This document shows, one piece after another, positions 18,401-26,247 of a stretch of DNA of 46,249 nucleotides. The position numbers and the translations under genes were made by a program. Position 1 is the first letter of the stretch. Each line of letters starts with the position of its first letter. The notes under the pieces were generated by a model, which made no database searches, had not been told where the DNA came from, and saw nothing but the letters and a program-made list of their open reading frames with translations. The DNA comes from a virus, in the IMG/VR virus record IMGVR_UViG_3300020141_000048, positions 1 to 46,249 of that record; one strand, given 5' to 3'.

Positions 18401-21400
18401 GAACTGTTTAATTCTGATACTAACGATTCTCCAAATACCCAAGTATTTGCGTACTTGTCGTAAACATCAACTCGGCCGCTATCTATATTTTTAGCAAGAT
18501 AAAATGTAGTTGTATTATCGTCAAATGTTGTATTATCTTCTAGTATCCAAGGATTAACAACATCGGCCGAAGCACTATAGACTACAAGAGTCTTAAAGTC
18601 ATTCATAAAACTAATTTTAGTTCCAAATAACTCTGACTGCTCGGGATTAGTATTTGTAATACTTACAGGAGAAACATACTGGCTTCCGTTATATGTATAA
18701 ATTAATACCTGTCCTTGATCCAGTAATTCGCCGTCGAATAGTATTGAGGAAATTCCAAGATAAGTGCCGCTATCAGAAATTGTAATACTATTTCCAAATT
18801 TAATATCAATGCCTGTAATTGTTTGAATTCGTGTATAAATTCCGCCAAGATTTTTATAAACAAATACCTTACCTACTTGCGTTGTTCCTGGAGCAGATAC
18901 TACTAGCGTAGAAGAATCCTTGCTTACTGCTAACGAATTACCAAATAACGATCCGGCAGGTACACTTTCATTCATGCCTGTAGTATCGTGATAAGCCCAT
19001 CCTGTTACTGTAAATTGTAATTTTCCAAACGGATCCCCGTCAGGAGCTTCACTCAATTTTAAAGTAGTAGTGTTAACAACTTGTTGAACTAGTTGATTTT
19101 TTGTAAACCCAATACCTGAAATATTCATTCCTAGTTCAATTCCAACAGTTGAATCTACTTTAATTGTTGTTCCAGAACTCCCTACTGGATTATAAAATGC
19201 TGTAGCTTTTGTTCTCGTATCGTAATCTAATTGATAAACTCGTCCAGTAGAATTTGCTTCTGTTATAAACAATTTATTGTTTCCAAACGCTAATGTTGAG
19301 CCAAAATATCCATCCAGAGTTGGTGTCGGGCTAGTGAATGTTGAAATTAAAGAATACAATCCGATACTATTTTTAAAGAATAGAGTGACAACTCCTTGAC
19401 CTGTTGGGCCAGTCTCAGTGCCGTCTATTGATGTTTCTATTAAACTTGCTTCTTTCCATAGTAACGGGTTTGTAGAAGGTTGGGTGGTTGTTGATACCGA
19501 TGCTTTGTAAATTTTGTTATCGATATTATCTTTAACTAAATCGCCAGCACTATAGCTCGATCCGTTGTATAGTCCTTTGTAAAAAGTCGAAGCACTGCCT
19601 GCGCGGGGACTTCCAACTGCTAGCCATGCGCCCTCTGGCGAAAACGCAGAAATTTCATTAGCCCATTCTGGTAAATTAGGATTTGGACTATCAGCTGAAA
19701 TTAGTGGTACTGGAATAATGTCTTGTTTAGACCAAGGTACTCCAGGAACTGCTTTAGTGTATAAAGACATCTGGCCTGATATATCTGATACAACTAACAC
19801 ATTTCCGTTTTGATTGGTTGCCACATTTCTACCAAATAAGGCATCTTCTACTGGGAACGAATTAACTATTTCTGATTGTGAATAAACCGTATTATATCGC
19901 AATGTTGCCCACTTGCCATCACCCGCATCTTTAGTCCATACTAGTTCATTTGGAAGTCTTTCTTTAGTTAGCACAGAATCTATATCATCGATATGGTTGG
20001 CTAGTTGTGTTGTCAACGAGAATATTCTAATATAGCTATTAGCAACATACGGTACCCAACCGGTAATGGTAGATACAATTTTAATTAAATTAGCGTCTAT
20101 TGAATTTATTTTATAGAACCCAGAAAATGTTCCTGTTTCAACACCTATATAACTTCCAACAGGTAAGTCAACTATTCTATCCATTTCAATAGTTAATGTT
20201 CCAGACGCATACGTGGCATTAGTAACCGCTGCCTGATATGCTGTATATCTATATACGTTCCATTCGCGGCCTTCAAATCCTACCCATACGTAATCTCCGT
20301 TCGAGTAGTCAGTAATATTTTCATTTACAATATCGTCTATAGTTTTTAAAACTACCTTGACCTCATCTTGTCTAACAAAGCCGGCTGTACGTAGGTACGG
20401 TTTATAATTAGAAACTAAGGGCCATGGATTGCTGTTATATCCCAAGGGCTTTAAGTAAATATCGTTAGGTGTTTGTCGAATAATAAAATCTATAACATCA
20501 GGATTTACTGTTTGTACTAGCTCTATTCCTTGCGGATTATTTTTAAATAGACTTTCGTCTAAATTAAATTCAATATTTTCAAAAGCACTGCTGGCTCCGT
20601 ATTGTCCAACACGTATTGCCCACTCTTCGTAAAACTTTAAACTTTCTTCGCCTTCAGCACTTAGTACATCAAACAATTTATTCAAACTATTTTGTGTACC
20701 CTTTTCAGCAATCATGCCTTGATAGAATTTAAATTCACTAACATCGTCCTGAATAATGTTTTCTAAATACTGGCGCTTTTGATAACCAACTAAATGTTGG
20801 GCCATCTTTTGTTGCCCTGAATCAAAGTTGTCACTGTCTAGGCTATAGAAATCTTCAAACTGTGCGGCCTTGTATGTCCAGTTTGGCAACAACTCAGGCT
20901 TAGGTTCGGTAGCAAGTTTAATCCAATTACTAGATTCAAACTTTAAACTTCCTGTAAGGCTAGCTAGTGCGCTATAATAAAATTCTTTGTATTTTACAAC
21001 TTCGCCTAGTGGGTAATCAGTCCACGGTTGCCAGTCACTAATTTTTGCCTGGTCAAATATAAAGCCGGGTGCCGAGAAAGATCCATTCCAGTTAATTGTT
21101 ACATAGCCAGAAACTTTAATACGTTCTTGACGGTATCCGCTTTCTTGATTATAGACAGTATCTCCAAAAATTGTAGTATTGTTTAATAGCACAACTTGTT
21201 CTTTTTGTATTAGATAGAAACTTGCGCCAAAAATGCCAGCTTGGCTCCTCGGCGAATAACTAACTGCGTTATCTTCTCTATAACTATCGATAAAGGCGTC
21301 TGCTATAGGAGAACCGTCAACTTGGTATACTTCATATCCATTAAACGCATTTTTAATATCTTCAACAACACACAAGTCTGTGGCAAATGTTAACTTGGCG

Positions 21401-24400
21401 GCCGCTGGACTTAATGATATAACGCTACTTCCAACTGTACTTAATCCTTCTAATTTAATAAAATTAGATTCGTTAAAAATAGAATTTGGAGCCTGTGTTA
21501 CAAGAGATTGATAGTAATCTCCGTTATATCTTACAATTGACTGGAACGGTATCTCGGCTCCTGGATTCCAATCATCCCACTTGTCTTGACCCGTTGACCA
21601 TTTCTGTGTGGTCCAGAATAAGAATTCCTTGGCACTAGTTTCCCAGTTTGTAATAGCAACTAAATTACTATTGTAATCATCAAATATAAATCCTTGATCT
21701 TTTAACCATTCGCCATAGCCTATTAAAAAGTCATATGTTTCTTGAATTGATCGGAAAATTGTGCCGTAAGGGACTGTAATTGCGTCATCTCTATCCCACA
21801 AAATTCTAGAAACTACGTTTATGCCGCCATTAATTGGTAATGCGGCCAGAGACGAATAATATTTTAAATCAAAATCCGTAGTAGCAGTATGAGATACCTT
21901 TACTCTATAGAATCTATTACTGTTCAATACAATCTTGCCAGCGGTGTATGTTGAGCCTAATGACCAAGAGGTATATGATTCGCTGATACCGCCAACATTA
22001 ATCTCGCCGCCGGCCTGAGTCCACGCATAGTATTTAAAGAGAGGTTGTGTTTTAGTATAACCTTTAACTTCAAATCCTGCTGCCAATTTAGTAATAATAA
22101 CGCCGCTATATATTACTTTTTTAACTGGGCTAGAAGAGTTTAAAATAATATCGTAGTCTTCTGGAGGAACAAATACACTGCCAACAGCCGTAGGAGTTCT
22201 GCTATCTAATAAAAGATTAAACTTTTCTTTGCTGGTAAACGCTCCTATTCTATAGCTTAATTGTGCAAATACATTTTTTAAATCGTATGAATAACTTGTA
22301 TACGATTTTAAATTATCTTTTAAAATATAATCTACGATATAATTTACGATGCCAGAAGTTTGGACTCTAGTTTTGCTAGTATATGTACTAGGTAATACTA
22401 TGCTAGATGGGGTTACACGCAATCCAGTATCTTTATAAACTAGTTGTCCTGTTAGGTTGCGAATTACTCTAGATCTGTCTAATAACAGCCCAAACACTTG
22501 AGCAGGTTTTAACAATAGCGAAGTAATTAAGAAACTAAATGGATAGTAACTGCTACGGCGCCATGCCGCTTCGACAGGACTCACATCTCCAAAAATAAAA
22601 TCATTTCTAATTGATTGCATAATTGGTGGCTGAGCAAACCCAGTAGTAAACGGATCTACTAATTGTCCCATATTGTTTACTGGAATATGGTCCAACAAGA
22701 AAGTTCTTATATATTTTTTTAACTCAACTGGCGATTTACCAGGTTCTTTTAAAAGTCCCTTACTAATATCTTCCCACATAACAAGATTGTCGCTAGTGTA
22801 AGGCGCAGGGCCGTATACGTCTTGCCACCACTGTGGTTCTACGGTTACTCCTAGCATTTCCCAAGGACAGATATTAGGTCTATCAGTATCGTATATCCAA
22901 CGGTAAATACCTCTCCAATATCCTGGTAAGAATTTGCCGTCGGGGCTTACATATTCTTTATAGTTAAAACTTAACGGATTTGTTTTATCAAAACTTAACG
23001 GTTTTGTAAAATCTCTATCAACTAAACTTGTCCACTTATAAAATTGTGGAGATAATATCTCATTAAATTCTTTTAAAGTAAATTCAGTTTCTCGAATATA
23101 ACTAGGAAGAATATCAGTAATATCAAAAATAGTAGGATCATAATCTATTTTAATATTGTTATAGATACGTTTTTCTAATTCTAAGATTAAATCATCGCGG
23201 TAATCTTCGTAGGCCAATATGTGGCTACCATCATGACCTTGAATCATCCAACGACCAGCTGGATCGCCGGCAGTGTTTAATGTAGTATCGCGATATAGTT
23301 TAGGCTCATACTTTGGCCATATTCCTAATTTAGTAGGAGTTTGTGGAATAAAACAACCATCGGTACTATCATATTCGTACACTGAAATTGTATCATCATT
23401 TTGAATATCTGCTTTAATTACTACAAAACCCTGGTTACTAAATTCGTAATCTTTGCCATATAGTAGTTGAGTATCGTTAAGATAAACATATACCGCTCTA
23501 TTTGATAATTCGGCAAGATCATATACAGTTGTTACAGGATACGTCTTTATTCTATAATCAATAACGTTATAGTGATTAACAATATACGCAGAGCATCCTG
23601 CCATATCTGAAAAATAATATGGGCCGGTGACTGGTTTGTCTTTATTAATAGCTTTTAAAATAGCATTAACATGTGCTATTGTATCGTCAATAAACTCAAA
23701 ACTTAGTGTGTCAATAACACTAACAAAATTACGTTTAAATGCGCTATAATCATCTCTTGCTTGCTCAACAGCTCTAATTGCGTTACTTGATTGGCTTGTA
23801 ATATGGTACATACTCAAGCTCATTGGGCCGCTATGCTGTACAAACTTAGTGCCATACGCAGATACATCACCGAGGTCTCGAAGGTTGCTAGCGCCGGGGA
23901 ATGATCCTGTAAAAGTAGTTAAATTATCAACTATAGAACTTACGTGGTCAATTACTTCACCAAGTGTGAAATCGGCCATTGTACCGTTTAATGGATTATT
24001 CTGTAAGTTAACAGGAATTTCATAATAACCGTTATTGTTAATAGGCTGGCGAGCATAGGCTTTTATTGTAAGTACATCAGTTAATGTAATGTCAGTATTC
24101 AAGATAATTGTCTTATAGCTTACATTAGAAACAAGTTGCCACAAACTAGCATCTAGTCTAGTACCGTTAACATAAACTTTTACTCGCAAATCGTCAAGAT
24201 TCGATACATCTTCAAAAATGTCAATATCAAAATTATTTGTCTTATTTGAATTCTTGTAAATTCTTACGGCAGCTTGAACATTTTTTACTAGTGAGGTTTT
24301 CCAGCCGTTACCGTAACTAACTAATCCTGTAGACGGAGAAACAGTCAATAAGTACCCAGTATCAGTTTTAGCATCTATAACTGTTGAGATTTCTTTATAC

Positions 24401-26247
24401 TGAAAAGAATCTGTTAAAATATTAAAATTAAAAATAATATCGCCAATATTATTAATATTTTTATACGATAGCGCAAATCCTAAGCTGGCATCGGTTGTAC
24501 CCGTTCCTTGCTTATATGAAAATAACTTAGTACCTTTAAATGTAGAACCGTTGTAAACTGTAGTATCACCGAAGCTATTACTGTTGTTGTCAACAATATC
24601 AAACAAAGGTGGCTGATTAGTTATATATTTTTGTTGGCTTAAATACCAAGCAGAGCCGTCAAACCAATAAGAAAGTCCCTTACTGATTTTACCATTTTTA
24701 ACTACTACGGTATCGCCGTCACTGGGCTCATCTTCTAATACCAAGTGTATCTGTCTACTTCCAGAGTTTAAATGTAGCAAATCTATAAATTCAACTCTAA
24801 AAATCTTATTTTTTACCAGACTATCTTCGTCAGCAGTACACAAAATACGCTGGCCGTTAGCTAACGGTACGCCGTCAATATTATATCCAAATGATCCTTC
24901 GATAGTAGAAAATACATCTGTTGTAAAATTATCTACCAAGTCGACATCGCGAATAGCACGGGTACCAAAATTAAATAATTTTAACCCAGCATCAAACTCT
25001 AAAATAGGACGAACAGCTCTATTATTTTGATCAAGTTTAGCAATGTTTCCGTTTATCTTAGCACTAAGTTCAATAGCATCTTTATGAAACCAGCGATTGT
25101 ATCGGGTCCATGGATTTTTATCTAAACTGGCTCTATTAATAACATGGTAGTCTATAGAGGAAGCAAGAGCAGTGGCATCACTAAATGGGTCTGTATCGAA
25201 TGATGTGCTATCAAATAAAATTGATTCCGTTAATGTATAGGAACTAACTAATTCTAAAGAATCTTTATTAATTAATGTAATAGCTGTACCGACGCCGTCT
25301 ACATAAAATTGACCTTTAGAATATGTTTCTGGAGATACATTGCCAATAAATTTAACTAACATACCGTTAGTTAATTTGTCGCCAGACGGTAACGTATATG
25401 TTTTCTTTCCAACTATATCTGCGTCAACATCTATAAATGTATTTTCATCTATGGATAAAATTTGTATTACTCCGCCAACATCTATATTAGATTCACTAAC
25501 ATAGTATAATACATCAGGAGCATCAAATGGAATAGTGATTGTCAATGTACCGCTTTCAATTGCAAACTGATTAAAGTCAAACGTCTGGTATCTATCCAAG
25601 GATCCTGCTGTTCTTTTTGTTTTAATACTAAACGGATTACCTGGACTGGCAATATCAAAAGTGTATGTTTGTCCGCGTAAAAGTCGTAGTGTTGGATTGC
25701 GACTAAGGCCGTTAGGAGTGAACACATACTGATAAGAATTAAATTCAGACTCTAAAGAAACAGTGTATGTACTTTCTATTGCTAGCTGTTGTCCGGCAAT
25801 TTTAACTACATCTGGACCGTTAGGAAGCCAATAGTAATTTTGAAAATTAACAATTTTGTCCCAGTCGATATGAGGATTCCAACTGTAAAATTCCTGCGAA
25901 TTTAAGATAGCATGGTTGCTAGTATTACTACCAAATACTCCAAGTTGATTAATATAGTCCTGATAGTCTTTAAAAAAGGTAACATTATCTAGATTATCCT
26001 TAACTGTTATGCCGGGTTCTAACTGATAATCTTGTCTTTTTTCGGAACTAGCTTTGATGAATAAATCAGTGCCAACCGTAGCTTTGCTATTTTGACGACC
26101 AATGTAGCCGTTAATTTTTTTAACTGTTCCTGGCTGTACTAGCTGATCTACTGTAGCTTGTATAAATTTTTTGTTAGCGTCAGATCTATAAAATCTTGGA
26201 AGGAAGTTATAGCTACCAGTTTGATTTGGATTAACCTTATCAGCCAT
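12481..26247 (-). CDS. Giant multidomain baseplate or tail structural protein (4588 aa)
   Basis: One uninterrupted frame of 13.8 kb. It follows gp6 with an 8-base overlap, the place held by gp7 in T4, but it is over four times longer than T4 gp7 (1032 aa). No sequence link to gp7 was established. The N-terminus (PRFYRSDANKKFIQATVDQL, then FQNYYWLPNGPDVV) resembles large structural proteins of marine T4-like phages. Visible modules are: several W-Y-G-Y-W units like CBM5/12 (near 1420, 1555, 1735, 2220 and 4420); an FG-GAP-like propeller region (about 2130-2655); two GxGY...P...GSGA modules (about 3035-3095 and 3400-3490); and repeated V-x-(V/L)-N-G...DY...I units (about 3515-4250). No catalytic motif or membrane segment was seen. 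It probably builds the wedge periphery. Confidence 0.85.
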   Translation of the reverse strand: MADKVNPNQTGSYNFLPRFYRSDANKKFIQATVDQLVQPGTVKKINGYIGRQNSKATVGTDLFIKASSEKRQDYQLEPGITVKDNLDNVTFFKDYQDYINQLGVFGSNTSNHAILNSQEFYSWNPHIDWDKIVNFQNYYWLPNGPDVVKIAGQQLAIESTYTVSLESEFNSYQYVFTPNGLSRNPTLRLLRGQTYTFDIASPGNPFSIKTKRTAGSLDRYQTFDFNQFAIESGTLTITIPFDAPDVLYYVSESNIDVGGVIQILSIDENTFIDVDADIVGKKTYTLPSGDKLTNGMLVKFIGNVSPETYSKGQFYVDGVGTAITLINKDSLELVSSYTLTESILFDSTSFDTDPFSDATALASSIDYHVINRASLDKNPWTRYNRWFHKDAIELSAKINGNIAKLDQNNRAVRPILEFDAGLKLFNFGTRAIRDVDLVDNFTTDVFSTIEGSFGYNIDGVPLANGQRILCTADEDSLVKNKIFRVEFIDLLHLNSGSRQIHLVLEDEPSDGDTVVVKNGKISKGLSYWFDGSAWYLSQQKYITNQPPLFDIVDNNSNSFGDTTVYNGSTFKGTKLFSYKQGTGTTDASLGFALSYKNINNIGDIIFNFNILTDSFQYKEISTVIDAKTDTGYLLTVSPSTGLVSYGNGWKTSLVKNVQAAVRIYKNSNKTNNFDIDIFEDVSNLDDLRVKVYVNGTRLDASLWQLVSNVSYKTIILNTDITLTDVLTIKAYARQPINNNGYYEIPVNLQNNPLNGTMADFTLGEVIDHVSSIVDNLTTFTGSFPGASNLRDLGDVSAYGTKFVQHSGPMSLSMYHITSQSSNAIRAVEQARDDYSAFKRNFVSVIDTLSFEFIDDTIAHVNAILKAINKDKPVTGPYYFSDMAGCSAYIVNHYNVIDYRIKTYPVTTVYDLAELSNRAVYVYLNDTQLLYGKDYEFSNQGFVVIKADIQNDDTISVYEYDSTDGCFIPQTPTKLGIWPKYEPKLYRDTTLNTAGDPAGRWMIQGHDGSHILAYEDYRDDLILELEKRIYNNIKIDYDPTIFDITDILPSYIRETEFTLKEFNEILSPQFYKWTSLVDRDFTKPLSFDKTNPLSFNYKEYVSPDGKFLPGYWRGIYRWIYDTDRPNICPWEMLGVTVEPQWWQDVYGPAPYTSDNLVMWEDISKGLLKEPGKSPVELKKYIRTFLLDHIPVNNMGQLVDPFTTGFAQPPIMQSIRNDFIFGDVSPVEAAWRRSSYYPFSFLITSLLLKPAQVFGLLLDRSRVIRNLTGQLVYKDTGLRVTPSSIVLPSTYTSKTRVQTSGIVNYIVDYILKDNLKSYTSYSYDLKNVFAQLSYRIGAFTSKEKFNLLLDSRTPTAVGSVFVPPEDYDIILNSSSPVKKVIYSGVIITKLAAGFEVKGYTKTQPLFKYYAWTQAGGEINVGGISESYTSWSLGSTYTAGKIVLNSNRFYRVKVSHTATTDFDLKYYSSLAALPINGGINVVSRILWDRDDAITVPYGTIFRSIQETYDFLIGYGEWLKDQGFIFDDYNSNLVAITNWETSAKEFLFWTTQKWSTGQDKWDDWNPGAEIPFQSIVRYNGDYYQSLVTQAPNSIFNESNFIKLEGLSTVGSSVISLSPAAAKLTFATDLCVVEDIKNAFNGYEVYQVDGSPIADAFIDSYREDNAVSYSPRSQAGIFGASFYLIQKEQVVLLNNTTIFGDTVYNQESGYRQERIKVSGYVTINWNGSFSAPGFIFDQAKISDWQPWTDYPLGEVVKYKEFYYSALASLTGSLKFESSNWIKLATEPKPELLPNWTYKAAQFEDFYSLDSDNFDSGQQKMAQHLVGYQKRQYLENIIQDDVSEFKFYQGMIAEKGTQNSLNKLFDVLSAEGEESLKFYEEWAIRVGQYGASSAFENIEFNLDESLFKNNPQGIELVQTVNPDVIDFIIRQTPNDIYLKPLGYNSNPWPLVSNYKPYLRTAGFVRQDEVKVVLKTIDDIVNENITDYSNGDYVWVGFEGREWNVYRYTAYQAAVTNATYASGTLTIEMDRIVDLPVGSYIGVETGTFSGFYKINSIDANLIKIVSTITGWVPYVANSYIRIFSLTTQLANHIDDIDSVLTKERLPNELVWTKDAGDGKWATLRYNTVYSQSEIVNSFPVEDALFGRNVATNQNGNVLVVSDISGQMSLYTKAVPGVPWSKQDIIPVPLISADSPNPNLPEWANEISAFSPEGAWLAVGSPRAGSASTFYKGLYNGSSYSAGDLVKDNIDNKIYKASVSTTTQPSTNPLLWKEASLIETSIDGTETGPTGQGVVTLFFKNSIGLYSLISTFTSPTPTLDGYFGSTLAFGNNKLFITEANSTGRVYQLDYDTRTKATAFYNPVGSSGTTIKVDSTVGIELGMNISGIGFTKNQLVQQVVNTTTLKLSEAPDGDPFGKLQFTVTGWAYHDTTGMNESVPAGSLFGNSLAVSKDSSTLVVSAPGTTQVGKVFVYKNLGGIYTRIQTITGIDIKFGNSITISDSGTYLGISSILFDGELLDQGQVLIYTYNGSQYVSPVSITNTNPEQSELFGTKISFMNDFKTLVVYSASADVVNPWILEDNTTFDDNTTTFYLAKNIDSGRVDVYDKYANTWVFGESLVSELNSSSGYGYSTAVGANTIFISAPYAIDGAVNSGRIFTYSKKADTYSWNTLHKETDKIDLTQIKSAFLYNKTTNKLITYLDVVDPIQGKIPGPAEQEIKYKTFYDPAVYSVGDSTVTVDDGIAWKKTQVGMLWWDLRTAKFIDSAVTDDSVYRNSTWNTLFPFASIDIYEWVETKLLPAEWNKLADTEVGLAQGVSGTSLYGNTVYSVIKKYDTVGKIFKNTYYYWIKNKKTIPNTLDRHMSAQDVSSLIGNTRGQGYKYLALTSSNSFSLVNAKNDLENTDVVLSVEYWIADHSNQNIHSQWKIINDSIDTTLPATVEQKWIDSLCGKDIAGRLVPDPALPPKIKYGIENRPRQGIFVNRFEALKQFIERVNAALITVQISGQRDFNLLQSYEAKPSVNTGLYDTVLDTDAELRFANVGSFTAPVVTPVILNGSFVGIEVVSSGRGYVIAPYIDIMGSGHGAKVRAIINIKGQITGATVINAGYGYGDDTTLSVRNYAVLVHSDTQALNSWSIYAYSPSTKVWSRLRSQSYDTRKYWSYTDWYDSGYSVYSIVDYSIETFSDLNALRVSIGQTVKIRTTSSGTWFILEKYANSTSIDWTQSYKVVAQQRGTIQFSSSLYSFSNTTYGYDGELFDASIFDNSASTELRNIIVSLKDNILTDTLKQTYLDLFFSSVRYAMSEQTYLDWIFKTSFIKAQHNVGELHQPSNYKNDNLEDFEAYIAEVKPYRTQIREYISNYTKLEPAELLVSDFDLQPAYKNGSIAVVNANVVNDQLVYSDANLNTYPWKNWLDNSSYQITSIEIIDNGQDYHLEPVVRFVSNSGSGAKARAFITNGRVNRIVLLDPGSGYLSAPTILIEGGLNQGGTAARAVAIIGNGVVRSQLIKMKFDRITRTYFITQLEETETFIGTGSKLQFALKWSPDIRVGKASVTVNGIDVLRDEYKLAKTKSTAKGYTSYNGSLVLQNAPAIGSVISVTYLKDWALLNAADRVQYYYNPESGQLGKDLSQLMTGVDYGGVIVDGLGFNVSQGWDSVPYFSERWDSVDPTFDDFITTTGAGDTQWQLQYVPAINEQINIYHIPVNGTPIRLDDPYYGTPQQTNPLAIMLPIISTGISSTFDANTYDIEIPGTYVVGAGDTIIIRRSTSDGSIKPQEKDYDTALAGGDMAYSSATGLRAEDILVDGDGFVTPTSSPATEEVVPGQVFDAMALKVFDKPYSASAKIDIDSHRADGSTLRFDLKQVPNSSQAVIVKVIDINSSVLQTVGVDYTVDYKDQQIVFVNPPYANKIVTIFTFGFSGENILDIDYFEGNGTTLEFVTRAPWLTSLTSAVYINGMPAIYEAFKTDTTYDSPNRVGIRFGAPPDSGDLVTFVIVAGAEQTFALTKTERIIADGRENIDSGTLLPNGTSTYELVNKVGDALPMESNMIVRVDQQILKGPTNSYYAIKSNRLTYVIDPNRFAPYSLDVDQIFVFVDGNILEVGRDYTVDLSVISIKITRAVYDLYKNKKLIVNIKQEQGYTYVPAGGVNPTRIIFSDVYDNTNLIEVISSYKHDILDIERTNITINNTLSITPDTVEYYAYAGLTGGTIVLDRAVVSDSYVWITKNGSLLVPNIDYILTDDKQVVKLTEHAYTGDEFQVITYSSNVLTPGIAYMQFKDMLNRDHFKRLSLNKQTQLVQPLKYNDLTITVQDASNFDIPNPLRNKPGIVEIRGERIEYFTINHNVEDDIWVLGQLRRATLGTGAPMVHPITSYVQDIGPSETIPYNNKVVAEQIISDGTTVVPVSFIPKLYPIKDAVTHEVLRQVPADVEVFVGGYPVDSEWAQGVAYTIGTIVTVGSYTYRCTTAHTSSLVFLNDSSKWQFFIGNIRLRKDSYKVYNANIAPDSPEGDITFAPEFAVNGTTAVINLTTPLIAGTQVTVVRRSGVSWDSAVNLLDDNNSVASFLKATPGIWYVDNNKYENGPQGSSTFDSGAGTLDSINTTFDRG

